From the NCBI GenBank assembly GCA_002702655.1, contig PABB01000070.1, forward strand, positions 1 through 64,000: a stretch of DNA of 64,000 nt. Direction: 5' to 3'. Position numbers and translations under genes: made by a program. Shown here in pieces: positions 1 to 9,180 of the stretch; positions within the stretch are counted from its first letter, which is position 1; each line of letters opens with the position of its first letter. Below the pieces are notes generated by a model. That model saw only the letters and a list, made by a program, of their open reading frames with translations. It was not told the DNA's origin and did no database searches. The DNA is from Planctomycetaceae bacterium. GTDB lineage: Bacteria; Planctomycetota; Planctomycetia; Pirellulales; Lacipirellulaceae.

Positions 1-153
1 GCCGCGGCCGCCGCAGCCGACGAGCCCCACGCGCAACGTTTCAGCGCCGTCGCCGTCGGCATGCACGGCGCGAGCCGCGGCCAGAGCGCCGACGGTTGCA
101 ATGGATTGAGAGAGAAAATGGCGACGATCTGTTTCGCAGCGCGTGCGTTGCAT
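1..153 (-). CDS. Gfo/Idh/MocA-family oxidoreductase, N-terminal part only (runs off left edge)
   Basis: Reading leftward from an ATG at 153 gives 51 codons, open to the window edge. The N-terminus has a twin-arginine-like signal (ETDRRHFLSQ) followed by a hydrophobic alanine-rich stretch, then LRVGLVGCGGRG, the start of a Rossmann NAD(P)-binding fold with its glycine-rich turn. This pattern is typical of planctomycete Tat-exported Gfo/Idh/MocA oxidoreductases, which act on sugars or sugar derivatives. The rest of the enzyme is outside the window, so the substrate cannot be judged. It lies on the same strand as the sulfatase at 366-2186, about 210 bases downstream of it, and could be cotranscribed. 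Family assignment rests on the signal and the first Rossmann strand only. Confidence 0.75.
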   Translation of the reverse strand, partial: MQRTRCETDRRHFLSQSIATVGALAAARAVHADGDGAETLRVGLVGCGGRG

Positions 154-365
154 ATGACAGCCTCTTGGATCAGTAGTAGGCGATCTCCGATCGCAGAATG
201 CCGCGGAGGTCGCGCGGCACGGTGCACGGACCCGCTGCTTGAGATCGAGGCCGCGCCAACTTAGTGATAAAGGTCAGCTCGTTGAGACCTTTCAAAAGAA
301 ATGCGACGGCCGCCTGATCGCGACGCGGTTGTCGCCCATCCCGAAAACGGGGCGGCGGCCAATCG

Positions 366-2186
366 TTAAGGGATACAAAGAATTCGGCGCACCGCGGCCG
401 CAGCGACGCCTGCGGTAACGAGTCCCAGGCCAGTCGGTTCCGGGACGATCGACACCAAGTCGTTGACCGACCCGCCAGGATTGGCCGCGAGGTAGTATTG
501 CTTGAACGCCAGAAAGTCGGCTTCGTCGTTGCGACCGTCGCGATTCAGATCGCCGCGAAAGTAGGCTTCCGACGGCGAGACGCCGCTAAGATCGTGAAAC
601 AGATCGGCCCGCAGCACGAGCCAGTCGGCGACGCCGACCTGGCCGTCGCCCGTCAGATCGCCGGGCGCGAGGGCGGGCAGCGGCGCGGGGACGCCCGTTG
701 CGGCGACGGTCGGCGTCTCGGCGCCGACGTCCAATAGCCACGTCGCCATTTCCAGTGCGAGGTCGCGCACGACGGTCGTTTCCGTTGCTGCCAGATTGGT
801 CGTTTCGCCCACATCGGCGGCCAGATCGTACAACTCGTACGACTGATCCTCATAGTTGTAGAACAGCTTCCACTCGTGGGCGCCGTCGGTCTTGACCATC
901 ACGGTTTGGGGACGCTGGTCGCGGCCGCTGTCGAGCAGGTACCCTGGGAAATGCCAGAAGATGGCGTCCCGCGCGAGGGCCGCACTCTCGTCGGCGAGGA
1001 TGGGGAGCAGGTTCTCCCCGTCGAGCACGTACCCGGGCGGCGGACTGGCTTGCGCGGCGGCGGCGAACGTGGGGTAGAAGTCCACGGTCGACACCGGCGT
1101 CGAGTTGACGGTCCCGGCGGGAACGACACCCGGCTGCACGGCGAACATCGGCACGCGGATGCCGCCCTCGTCGTATTCGCCCTTTTGCCCCTTTAGCGGG
1201 GAGTTCTCGGTGACGCCGCCGGCCTCCAATCCGCCGTTGTCGGATGCGAACACCAGCAGCGTGTTGGCCGCGAGCATCTGCCCCGGGTGCAACGGGTCGG
1301 GCGTCGTCTCCAGGTAATTCACGATGCGGCCGACGGCCTCGTCGACGCCCTCGACGAGCGCCGCATAGTCGGCGTTGTCGTGCCGCAGGCCGGGCGTCTT
1401 GGCCTCGTATTTGCTGACCAGATCCGCGCGGCCTTGATCGGCGACGGGCGCGTGAACGGCGTGGTAAGCCAAGTTGAGGTAGAACGGCTTGGTCGTTTGC
1501 CGGCTCATGAAGTCGAGCGCGGCGTCCGTCGTGGCGTCGGTGAGGTGCTCGCCCGGCGAGGCGTAGGCGTCCAACTCCGGCCCGACGTTGGCGCTGGCGT
1601 AAGCGCCGGCCGCGTCGGCAAAGTAGGTCGAACCGGGGTGGCCCGCGGCCTGTCCGCCAAAATTGGCGTCAAAGCCGTGCTCCAGCGGGCCGTTCGCCAG
1701 GGCCGCGTTGGTCGGATCGCCCACGTGATACTTGCCGAAGTGGGCTGTCGCGTAACCGGCGGCTCGCAAGGTCTCGGCGATGGTGATCGCCGAGCCGGGG
1801 ATTTGGTCTTCGCCAGTCGGCAAGCCGTTGGACGCGCCGATCAGCGGCACGGCTTGTCCGGCGGTGCGATTGAGGTCGCCGACAGCGAAGACATGGTTCG
1901 CCGCCCGCGGAGCGTACTGGCCGGACAGCAGCGCGGCCCGGGTCGGAGCGCAGTTGGCGCCGGTCGTGTAAGCGTGCGTGAAGGTCATGCCCTTGGCGGC
2001 CAGCGCTTCGAGATTCGGCGTCTCGTAGAAATCGCTCGCATTGCCTAACGACGCCGCGGCGACGCTGGTGTCGGTCCAACCCAGGTCGTCGGCGAGGATG
2101 AAGACGATGTTGGGAGCGGCGGCGCCGCCGCTGGCCGCGACGCCGCCGCAAGACAACCCCAGTACAAGCGCCAGTCGAAATTGCAT
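366..2186 (-). CDS. Secreted sulfatase with dockerin-like repeat and PEP-CTERM anchor
   Basis: Hydrolyses a sulfate ester outside the cytoplasm; the substrate is unknown. From the start at 2186 (606 aa) there is a signal peptide (MQFRLALVLGLSC), the metal-binding ILADDLGW near residues 31-38, and the formylglycine motif CAPTR at residue 79, a C-x-P-x-R form with Thr where Ser is commoner. The C-terminus has two calcium-loop dockerin-like segments (GDLTGDGQVGVADW from about 509 and GDLNRDGRNDEADF) and a PEP-CTERM signal (VPEP near 581, hydrophobic helix, then Arg residues). A TTG at 2237 extends the frame by 17 residues but puts a poor leader ahead of the signal peptide, so I chose ATG 2186. 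It heads away from the PEP-CTERM genes upstream and towards the oxidoreductase at the left edge. Confidence 0.88.
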   Translation of the reverse strand: MQFRLALVLGLSCGGVAASGGAAAPNIVFILADDLGWTDTSVAAASLGNASDFYETPNLEALAAKGMTFTHAYTTGANCAPTRAALLSGQYAPRAANHVFAVGDLNRTAGQAVPLIGASNGLPTGEDQIPGSAITIAETLRAAGYATAHFGKYHVGDPTNAALANGPLEHGFDANFGGQAAGHPGSTYFADAAGAYASANVGPELDAYASPGEHLTDATTDAALDFMSRQTTKPFYLNLAYHAVHAPVADQGRADLVSKYEAKTPGLRHDNADYAALVEGVDEAVGRIVNYLETTPDPLHPGQMLAANTLLVFASDNGGLEAGGVTENSPLKGQKGEYDEGGIRVPMFAVQPGVVPAGTVNSTPVSTVDFYPTFAAAAQASPPPGYVLDGENLLPILADESAALARDAIFWHFPGYLLDSGRDQRPQTVMVKTDGAHEWKLFYNYEDQSYELYDLAADVGETTNLAATETTVVRDLALEMATWLLDVGAETPTVAATGVPAPLPALAPGDLTGDGQVGVADWLVLRADLFHDLSGVSPSEAYFRGDLNRDGRNDEADFLAFKQYYLAANPGGSVNDLVSIVPEPTGLGLVTAGVAAAAVRRILCIP

Positions 2187-2265
2187 CACGGAGCAATCCG
2201 GCCGCGGACGCGTTGCATTACGCCCTGAGTCGGTCAATCCTTCCGAGTTCGCAAGATTGAAACGA

Positions 2266-3030
2266 CTACGCTCCGCGTCGTCGACGCCCTACGACAATCC
2301 AAGCGGCGCTTGCCAGGCCCAGCCCGCAGGCCGTGGGTTCCGGGACGGCCGAATAGACCGTGACGTTGTCCGCGCCGGATGCGGCGTTTTCGACGATGTA
2401 AGCGTTGTCGCCAGACTCAAGAGTCAACGGATCGGCGCCGAACACGGAGGCGATCCCGCCGATGAAGATATCTCCCTGGTATTGGGCGACGACTTCCGCG
2501 GCCGTCTTTTGCAGAAAGGTCAGTTTCGCGTTCGTGCCGGTCAGGTTGATCATCACGTCGCCGTCACCGTTGTTGACCGCGCCGCCGGCGCCGAATAACT
2601 CCAGTTCTCCCGTGCCGCCGACGCTGACCTCCAACACGGTGCCGACGCCCGCATTGGCGCTGACAAACCACTGTCGCACGATGCCGCCGTCGACGGTCAA
2701 CTGACTGGTCGTGCCGAGCGCTCCGGCGACGCCCTGAAACGCCGGCCGTTGAATCTCGCCCGCCAGCACGGTGAGCGACCCGCCGCTGAGCGTGTGATTG
2801 CCGCCTTCGGAGACCGTAGCAGCGGGGTCGTCGATCACGTAGTCGTCGACCAAAGCCGCTTTGTCAATTGTGCCGCCCGTCGGCGTCCCCGACCAATTGG
2901 CGCCGTCGGTGAAGGACGTCGCATCGCCGCCGCCGGTCCATACGAGCGTGCCGGCCGTGGCAGCCGACAGTGCCGCAAAAGCGCAGTGCGCGACAATCGC
3001 AGCCGAGAGAAGGTGTTTTGTGTAAGCCAT
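2266..3030 (-). CDS. Secreted PEP-CTERM protein with beta-rich body
   Basis: A 254-residue exported protein of unknown function. It starts with a signal peptide (about residues 1-26, ending TAGTLVW). The body contains WTGGGDATSFTDGANWSG, a motif common in planctomycete autotransporter-like beta-repeat proteins, followed by Gly/Thr/Val-rich sequence expected to form a beta-solenoid. The C-terminus is a textbook PEP-CTERM signal: VPEPTACGLG, a hydrophobic segment, and RRRRGA. Such proteins are processed by an exosortase and end up at the cell surface; no exosortase is in this window. It lies 79 bases upstream of the sulfatase on the same strand. The same WTGGGD...SF motif begins the N-terminal half of the 3879-6284 frame, suggesting paralogy. 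Confidence 0.85.
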   Translation of the reverse strand: MAYTKHLLSAAIVAHCAFAALSAATAGTLVWTGGGDATSFTDGANWSGTPTGGTIDKAALVDDYVIDDPAATVSEGGNHTLSGGSLTVLAGEIQRPAFQGVAGALGTTSQLTVDGGIVRQWFVSANAGVGTVLEVSVGGTGELELFGAGGAVNNGDGDVMINLTGTNAKLTFLQKTAAEVVAQYQGDIFIGGIASVFGADPLTLESGDNAYIVENAASGADNVTVYSAVPEPTACGLGLASAAWIVVGRRRRGA

Positions 3031-3086
3031 TAGTCACTCCCAGGCGTCAAAAGGGCAAGTCTCGTGGGGAACAGGCATGGGCGTAG

Positions 3087-3818
3087 TCAACGCCGCCGCC
3101 GCCAGCGAGTCACGCCAATGCCAGCCGTGATGAGACCGAGCATCAGCACCTGGCTCGCCTCGGGCACCGCCGCGACCTGGAAACCGACCAGCAAAGCGTC
3201 TCTGTCAACTCGATCGAAGGTGATCGAGAACGTATCGGCGGTGAGCCCCGTAAAGACGGCGTAGTTGGATTCTGGATTGCCGGCGAGCACGAACGAATCG
3301 TTCACGCTGATTGCCGTCGCGTCGGGATCGACGGTGACGCCATTGATGCTGATGCCGTCCGGCGAAGCCGTGATGGGGGATTTGAAATAGGCGTAGACGT
3401 TGTAGCTGGGTAAACCTGTGGCGGAGAGGTATGCCGACAGGTCGGACAGGGTGACGGAAGAAGGCGTCCCCGGAGCCGAATCCAGTAGGCCCGCTTCAAA
3501 CAACGCCAGGAATCCGTCGGTTCCGTCGGGGTTGCTCGCGTCCCTGGCCGTGTTCTGGCGACCGACGCTGCTTGCGGTCCACGCGACGTCGATTACGCTG
3601 CCGCCGACGTCAGCCGCGGTTCCTGTCGGACCGCCCAATTGAAGATTATGCCAAGCCGAATCCGGTAGGACGCCGGTCGTTTCGCCGGCGAGTATCTGCC
3701 GCGGCCCGTCTGTGTTCGTGAGATTCACGGAAACAAGATCGGCTTGGGCGGACGAAGTTGCCAAACAGCCGCCAGCAACGACAACAGCCCACAGTCCTCG
3801 TAAGATCGTTCTGGTCAT
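3087..3818 (-). CDS. Secreted PEP-CTERM protein
   Basis: A 243-residue exported protein of unknown function with a signal peptide (MTRTILRGLWAVVVAGGCLATSSAQA) and a C-terminal sorting signal (VPEASQVLMLGLITAGIGV then RWRRRR). The sorting motif reads VPEA rather than VPEP, a tolerated variant. The middle is a Ser/Thr/Asp-rich beta-type sequence without a catalytic motif that I recognise. It sits between two other PEP-CTERM genes on the same strand, with gaps of 56 and 60 bases, so an operon of surface proteins is likely. Function is not assigned. Confidence 0.82.
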   Translation of the reverse strand: MTRTILRGLWAVVVAGGCLATSSAQADLVSVNLTNTDGPRQILAGETTGVLPDSAWHNLQLGGPTGTAADVGGSVIDVAWTASSVGRQNTARDASNPDGTDGFLALFEAGLLDSAPGTPSSVTLSDLSAYLSATGLPSYNVYAYFKSPITASPDGISINGVTVDPDATAISVNDSFVLAGNPESNYAVFTGLTADTFSITFDRVDRDALLVGFQVAAVPEASQVLMLGLITAGIGVTRWRRRR

Positions 3819-3878
3819 AGGTAGGCGTCCTCAGAAGAATCAATGCAATCTAGAAAGCATGCCGAGCGACCGAGACGC

Positions 3879-6284
3879 CTATTGGCGTCGCCAGTGTCGT
3901 GCGCTCGCGGCCGCCAAGAGCATCAAGGCCACGGCAGCCGGTTCCGGCACGGCGGCGGTCGCCCCTGTCGCCGGCGACGGAGCGCCGGTGAAATTACGCT
4001 GCCAGACGAGGAAGTCGCTGCCGGCCAGCGTCGAGCCGTATTGGCTGCTCCATTCGATTAAGTCGTCGCTGTTGACAACGCCGTTGCCGTCGAAGTCGCC
4101 AGGCGTCGTCGCTGTCACGAAGTCGACAAAGCCCGCCACGAATGCGTTGGCCCCGGCGTCGTGGTAGGTGAACTCGATTTGTTCGCTCGAGTGCACCGTC
4201 GAGAACATCTGCCCCAGCGACACCCGTTGGCCAACGGCCAGTTCCGAATCGCCGGTCAGATACGCCTCGCTCAGCAAACTGGCGTTGTTGGCGTCGACCT
4301 TCTCCCACCCCAGACCGTCGTCGTCGCCCTGCGGGAAACCGGCGGCCGGCGCGGGGCTGTCCTCCAGGCCGCTGTAGGCGACGTTCAAGCTATCGTCCGG
4401 GCTGGTGACCTTGTACAGATCAAGGCGGACCGGGGCCGAGGTCGAGTTGTACAATGAGGCGTTCCCCATCGGATCCACTTCCAACGTCAACCGGGTTCCC
4501 GACAGCGGCGTGACGTCGATCGATAATTCGTCGACGCCGTTGCTTGTGGTCGAGCGGTGATATCCAGCCAGCTGTACGGCGTCGAATCCAATCTGTTGTC
4601 CGGCGAAAGTCGTGTCGACCGTGTTCGTGCCATCCGAAAGCGACAAGAACGAATCGGTCCCGTTGTAGGACAGACTTGCCGACAACGAAAACGTGCCGAC
4701 GGCGCCGCTGGCGATCAGCTGATCGCTGAGTCGATTGTCCGTCCCCGAGCCGATGCCCTCGGCGCCGAGGATCATAATGCCGCCGTTGATCTGTTTGCCG
4801 ATTGAGAAGGCGACGCTGCCGCCGTTGACGAAATTCACGCCGATGCCGCGGCCGATTTGGTTGTCGGTCGGGCCGATAATCAGATCGAAGTCGATGGTGA
4901 TCGCGTCGGCATTCGTCGCCTGAATGGCCGAGGCCAGCGTCCGTTCCTGAACGCGAATCCCTTGATTGGCAGCATCCCCGACGTAGATCGCTTGGTTGCC
5001 TTGAATCTCAAACTCGCCGGCCCCGGCTCCCGTCACGCTGACGGCGTCGCCCCAGGCCGACCCCCAGCCGGTCCCGCCGCTGAGTCCCGCCAGCGTTCCG
5101 TCGGCGTAATTAAACGAATCCTCGGCAACCACGGCGGCACGCGCCGCGCCGCCGGCCGCGACCAGGGCGAACGCCAACGCGGGAGCCAGAATGGTCCGGA
5201 TCATGGGTGAGCTATCTCCTGGTGCTGTGCGAGCCCTGTGAGTGAAACCTGCCTCCTTGCGCCGCCGGCGAACAACGGCCAGCCATGCCGCGCCCGTCGC
5301 CGCCAGGGCCAGCGTCGCCGGCTCGGGGATCGCCGCCACCGCTGCGAACGAATTGGCGCCGTTGGCCGCTTCGTACAGCGATTTGAAAGTGACAAAATCG
5401 GTCTCATCCGTGTCGCCGTCGGCGTCCAGATCGCCCATCAGGTAGCCGTCGCGCAGCGACCCTGCGGAGTATGTCGTGAACAAATCGCCCTTGAACGACA
5501 CCCAGTCGGCGGCGGTAATCTGGCCGTCGCCGGTGAAGTCGCCGGGCCGCAGCGGGTTGCTCATCACGGTCACCAAGGTGCCCGATCCGCCGTCCGAATT
5601 GATTTCGATGTTGGCGCCCTGCAACGCGGGATAACCTTCAACGGAAATCTTGCCCAAATGCTCGGTGACGAAATTTTCGGGCGTCTCGAACGAATTGAGC
5701 GTGCCCGTCAGGTTGCCGCCGAAGTTGATCGTGGCCCCATTAATCGGGTTGCCCGTGCCACGCAGCGTGAGCAGCCCTTCGTTCAGCGCGACTTGCAGGC
5801 CCTGCGAGACGAAGTGGCCGTAGACCTCGACCGACGGGCCGTCGATGATCATGGTCTCGGTGGTGGCCGGGTCGCCGTCGCCCGCGTAGCCGCCGAACGC
5901 CTCGGCGCCGTCGGTGTTCATGTCCACAAAGACGCCTTTGCGAAACTCAAGCGACAAGGCCGACACGCCGGCGGCGGTCGAGTCGAGCGTCAAACCGCCC
6001 GACTCGGCGGCGGTCTCATCGGGTAGCGCCGGATCGATCAGCACGGCAAAGGCGAAATCGTCGTCGACGACGAAGTTGTTCACCAGCGAGCCCTGGTTAA
6101 TGATGTTCACCGTGCCCGTGCCGGGGTCGTAGGGAATCTGGCCGCCGGGGGCGGGATTCCAGTTGGCCGGGTCCTGGAAACTGACGCCGTCTCCGCCACC
6201 GGTCCAAAAGACCGTCGTTTGGGCGTGCACGGCCCCCGTCCACAACACAATCGCGATGAACACTCCCATCCGGCGCGAAAGCAT
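3879..6284 (-). CDS. Two PEP-CTERM proteins joined in one uninterrupted frame
   Basis: From ATG 6284 (preceded by AGGAGA seven bases upstream) the frame runs 801 codons with no stop. It has the architecture of two complete proteins. Residues 1-360 carry a signal peptide (MLSRRMGVFIAIVLW), a WTGGGDGVSF beta-repeat body, a dockerin-like pair (GDFTGDGQITAADW, GDLDADGDTDETDF) and a PEP-CTERM signal (IPEPATLALAATG then RRRRK). About 25 residues later a second signal peptide starts at Met 361 (position 5204), followed by a LamG-like body, another dockerin-like loop (GDFDGNGVVNSDDL) and a second PEP-CTERM signal (VPEPAAVALM then RHWRRQ). The second part has its own ribosome-binding site. Two separately translated proteins, or a fused gene after loss of a stop, are both possible. 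The ORF's first 40 codons, upstream of 6284, lack signal-peptide character and were left out. Confidence 0.8.
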   Translation of the reverse strand: MLSRRMGVFIAIVLWTGAVHAQTTVFWTGGGDGVSFQDPANWNPAPGGQIPYDPGTGTVNIINQGSLVNNFVVDDDFAFAVLIDPALPDETAAESGGLTLDSTAAGVSALSLEFRKGVFVDMNTDGAEAFGGYAGDGDPATTETMIIDGPSVEVYGHFVSQGLQVALNEGLLTLRGTGNPINGATINFGGNLTGTLNSFETPENFVTEHLGKISVEGYPALQGANIEINSDGGSGTLVTVMSNPLRPGDFTGDGQITAADWVSFKGDLFTTYSAGSLRDGYLMGDLDADGDTDETDFVTFKSLYEAANGANSFAAVAAIPEPATLALAATGAAWLAVVRRRRKEAGFTHRARTAPGDSSPMIRTILAPALAFALVAAGGAARAAVVAEDSFNYADGTLAGLSGGTGWGSAWGDAVSVTGAGAGEFEIQGNQAIYVGDAANQGIRVQERTLASAIQATNADAITIDFDLIIGPTDNQIGRGIGVNFVNGGSVAFSIGKQINGGIMILGAEGIGSGTDNRLSDQLIASGAVGTFSLSASLSYNGTDSFLSLSDGTNTVDTTFAGQQIGFDAVQLAGYHRSTTSNGVDELSIDVTPLSGTRLTLEVDPMGNASLYNSTSAPVRLDLYKVTSPDDSLNVAYSGLEDSPAPAAGFPQGDDDGLGWEKVDANNASLLSEAYLTGDSELAVGQRVSLGQMFSTVHSSEQIEFTYHDAGANAFVAGFVDFVTATTPGDFDGNGVVNSDDLIEWSSQYGSTLAGSDFLVWQRNFTGAPSPATGATAAVPEPAAVALMLLAAASARHWRRQ
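5202..5220 (-). promoter_or_regulatory. Internal ribosome-binding site and start for the second PEP-CTERM protein
   Basis: On the minus strand, AGGAG (5220-5216) lies 11 bases before the ATG at 5204-5202 that opens the second signal peptide (MIRTILAPALAFALVAAGG). The sequence at the start is ATGA, so in the +1 frame a TGA overlaps this ATG. That is the usual translational-coupling arrangement if the upstream protein were in that frame. Reinitiation here would give a 441-residue protein (3879-5204). Confidence 0.6.
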
Positions 6285-6670
6285 GTCACGTTCTCCTGTA
6301 GGTGTAAGTCCTTCGTGCATCGCCAGTAACGACATGCCGAGGCGGCGACCAAGGCGGCGTTGGGGGCCCCGGACTACCGGCAGAAAGGGTCGCACACGCG
6401 GCACCTTTCAGAGAATCTGTGCGATTTTTAACATTTCTGAGATTTGCGGCGAGCCTGACAAGGCATCTGCCCGGCCGCCCGTTCGTCCCAGCGGCGGTCG
6501 ACCGTTTTTTCCGAATTTCGCGAAAGGTTGCCTCCTGCCGAGCCTTTCCCTGGCTGAGACGGCGCCCACCGAGGCGGTCGGCCGGGAATGCTGCAGTGTT
6601 CGCACGCGTTCGTGGCGCCGACCGGCGGCTCGAACTGAGCTGCTCCCGCTCTTATTGAGATCGCCCGACG
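6285..6670. promoter_or_regulatory. Divergent intergenic region between PEP-CTERM arm and ECF sigma gene
   Basis: This 386-base stretch separates the minus-strand surface-protein genes from the plus-strand ECF sigma operon, so promoters for both arms should lie here. There is an AT-richer patch near 6418-6448 (gtgcgatttttaacatttctga) against a GC-rich background. I could not define -35/-10 boxes with confidence, and I see no gene that I would defend. Confidence 0.35.
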
Positions 6671-7216
6671 ATGCTCGCCACGGAAGATCAGGACGCCATG
6701 GAGTCGTCTGACCGCACTGCCGAATTCGTCCGCCTGTTGCAGCAGCACGAGCGACAGGTTGCAGTCTACATTCACTCGCTCGTGCCCTCGTGGTCGGACG
6801 CCGAGGACGTGCTGCAGGAAACCAGCGTGCGGCTGTGGGAGCAGTTTGATCGATTCGAGCCGGGCACCAGTTTCGGCGCTTGGGCGTGCACCGTGGCCCG
6901 CTACATGGTCCTGGCCTATCGCGAAAAGACGGGGCGCGATCGGCTGCAGTTTGACGCGGACCTGCTGGAACGGATTGCCCGCGAAGTCGATCGCTCGGCC
7001 GGCGCCAACGCGCAACGCGCCGAAGCGCTGGTGCAATGCCTTGACGAAGTGAGCGAAACCAATCGCCAATTGTTGGCATTGTGTTACGCATCGGACCTCA
7101 GAATTAAAGACGTGGCCGAGCGAATCAAACGATCGGCGAACGCGACGTATATCGCCGTGTCGCGCGTGCGGAAGTGGCTGCACGAATGCATCACTCGCCG
7201 TACGGCACAAGTCTAG
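6671..7216 (+). CDS. ECF RNA polymerase sigma factor
   Basis: A 181-residue sigma-70 family factor of the extracytoplasmic-function type common in Planctomycetes. Region 2 is visible around residues 20-85 (FVRLLQQHERQVAVYIHSL, then SDAEDVLQETSVRLWEQFDRF with the typical DAEDVLQET core, then FGAWACTVARYMVL). Region 4 covers about residues 120-178 (CLDEVSETNRQLLALCYASD, IKDVAERIKRSANATYIAVSRVRKWL), a helix-turn-helix for -35 recognition. An alternative start is ATG at 6698. The FecR-type membrane protein begins four bases after the stop, so the two are probably cotranscribed as a sigma/anti-sigma-like pair controlling the downstream sulfatase and protease genes. Confidence 0.92.
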   Translation: MLATEDQDAMESSDRTAEFVRLLQQHERQVAVYIHSLVPSWSDAEDVLQETSVRLWEQFDRFEPGTSFGAWACTVARYMVLAYREKTGRDRLQFDADLLERIAREVDRSAGANAQRAEALVQCLDEVSETNRQLLALCYASDLRIKDVAERIKRSANATYIAVSRVRKWLHECITRRTAQV

Positions 7217-7220
7217 GCGG

Positions 7221-9077
7221 ATGGAAGCAATGGACGGAAACGAACGACAACCGCCCGATCAGTCGGTCGCCGATCTGGCATGGGCCTGGCAGACCGGTGA
7301 GATGACCGGCGAGCAATTCGCCGAATTGGCGCGGCGACTCGACGACGACGCCGTGCTGGCCGAGTACGTCGCGTTCGTGTCCGACACGACGGCGCTCAGT
7401 CGGGCAGTGGCCCGCGTGGAAGACTGCGGCGGCCATGACGTGGCGCTGCCGGCGGACGAAGATCCGCTGTCGGCGGGAACGCCCCATCCGCCCGCGGCCG
7501 GCAGCAATTCCTCAAGTGCGGCGACGGACGGCGGATCTTTGGCGCGCGGCGGCGGTGATGCCGACGCTCTTCTGCCGAACTCGCTGTCAGGACGCGGCGT
7601 CAAACCATGGATCAGCCATGTGGTCGTCGCGGCGCTCGCCTGCGCCGCGACGATCGCCGTGTTGGCCGTCAGCGGTGACCGCCAACACGCGGATGCGCCG
7701 CCGCGGGGCGGCGCCGCCGCGGCGATTGCGCCCGCGGCGCCCGATCCTGCCGTCTACGTGGCCACATTGACCGGCGCCGTCGATTGCCAGTGGGCGTCGC
7801 ACCTGCAGACGCCAGAGTACGGCAAACCGCTGGAAGCCGGGCGCCGTCTGCAACTCAACGCAGGTTTGGCCCAATTGACGTTCGACAACGGGGCGAAAGT
7901 GATTGTCCAGGGACCGGCGGAATTCACTGTGAAATCCGCCGCTGCCGGCGAACTGCGAACGGGGAAGCTAACGGCCCTTGTGCCGCCCCAAGCCGTTGGC
8001 TTCCAAGTCGGCACGCCGACCGCCGAGGTCGTGGATCTCGGCACGGAATTCGGACTCGACGTGGCCGACGGCGGCGAAACGGAAGTCCACGTGTTCACCG
8101 GCGAAGTCGTGTTTTGGCGCAAGGACGCCCGGGCGGCGGAGCAGCATATGGAGGAAGGAATTCACCTGTTCGAAGATCAGGCAGCGTTCGTCTCGGCGAC
8201 CGAGTCGGACGAGGAACTGGCCGAAGTGCGCGTTGCCGACGCCTCGAAATTCGTCCGTCGAATTGTGCCGCGGCTCTCGGGCGACGAACTGCCTGCCTTG
8301 CCGGTCACCGACCAGTTGGCGCTGTGGCTGGCCGCCGACGTGTTGGTCAAGACCGACGACGCCGAACGGGTAATTGCGTGGCGCGACATCGCGGCCGGCG
8401 ACAATCAGACGGAAGAAGACGCCTGGCAGCACGACGTGACGAGCCGGCCGTTGTTGGTGCGCAACGCGCTGGGCGGGCTGCCCGCGGTTCGGTTCGACGG
8501 TCAGTCGACCTACCTGGTCACGACGCCGCTCAAATCGACTGAGGATCAAACGTTGCACATTGTATTCTCGCGGCGTGAAGCGAAAACGCCTGTCGGATTC
8601 ATGCGTCAGCTAATCAATTACAACGGGCCGCCCTTCGCCCTCGCCGGCTATGACGACTCGTTTCGGGTGTTGCAGATTGACGATTCCGAGGCGCCGGGGC
8701 GACTGTGGGTCCGCTATTTCGCTGGCGTCGAGGCGGACAACAGGATTTTCAACGTGGGCTCGACGTCAACTCGCGACATTGTGTCGGCGAATCGGCCGCA
8801 CCTGCTTACGTACCGCTACGCGACCGATGCGAATCAGTCCCAACTCTGGCTGGACGGCCAGTTGCAGTCACAGGATGGAGCTCCGCCGTTTCGCGATTAT
8901 CTGTCTCGCAAGGTGTTGGGGCGCCATCCCCAACAGCAGTCGTTTTTCGATGGCGACCTCGGCGAAGTGCTGATTTTCAACGGCGCGCTCACCGACGAGG
9001 AGAACCAAGCCGTGATGAACTACCTGCAAGACAAGTACTCCATCAAGTCGCCCGCCCCGCTGCAGGAATCTCGGTAA
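7221..9077 (+). CDS. FecR-type membrane regulator fused to a LamG-like domain
   Basis: A 618-residue single-pass membrane protein. Residues 1-60 form a short cytoplasmic helical segment of the anti-sigma type ([19 protein letters not shown]). Residues 60-125 are a low-complexity linker. Residues 131-151 are the transmembrane helix ([20 protein letters not shown]). Residues about 178-300 are a FecR domain ([48 protein letters not shown]). Residues about 360-612 resemble a concanavalin/LamG fold ([42 protein letters not shown]). FecR proteins pass an extracellular signal to a partner ECF sigma factor; the LamG-like part could bind glycans. Its start lies four bases after the sigma gene. ATG 7230 is an alternative start. 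Confidence 0.88.
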   Translation: MEAMDGNERQPPDQSVADLAWAWQTGEMTGEQFAELARRLDDDAVLAEYVAFVSDTTALSRAVARVEDCGGHDVALPADEDPLSAGTPHPPAAGSNSSSAATDGGSLARGGGDADALLPNSLSGRGVKPWISHVVVAALACAATIAVLAVSGDRQHADAPPRGGAAAAIAPAAPDPAVYVATLTGAVDCQWASHLQTPEYGKPLEAGRRLQLNAGLAQLTFDNGAKVIVQGPAEFTVKSAAAGELRTGKLTALVPPQAVGFQVGTPTAEVVDLGTEFGLDVADGGETEVHVFTGEVVFWRKDARAAEQHMEEGIHLFEDQAAFVSATESDEELAEVRVADASKFVRRIVPRLSGDELPALPVTDQLALWLAADVLVKTDDAERVIAWRDIAAGDNQTEEDAWQHDVTSRPLLVRNALGGLPAVRFDGQSTYLVTTPLKSTEDQTLHIVFSRREAKTPVGFMRQLINYNGPPFALAGYDDSFRVLQIDDSEAPGRLWVRYFAGVEADNRIFNVGSTSTRDIVSANRPHLLTYRYATDANQSQLWLDGQLQSQDGAPPFRDYLSRKVLGRHPQQQSFFDGDLGEVLIFNGALTDEENQAVMNYLQDKYSIKSPAPLQESR

Positions 9078-9180
9078 ACTCGCGTCTTTATCGCGCCGAC
9101 GGCGTCGCGTTGTTCCCGCCTTGATCTGGGGCAGCCCGAGGCGGGAACCCGCGGTGACCGCAACAGCAGGAGAAACTCCC

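Noticed and set aside
154-365. Possible terminator between sulfatase and oxidoreductase (ggccgcc ... ggcggcc)
   Set aside because: Arms are only seven bases, about 40 bases apart and without a T-run.
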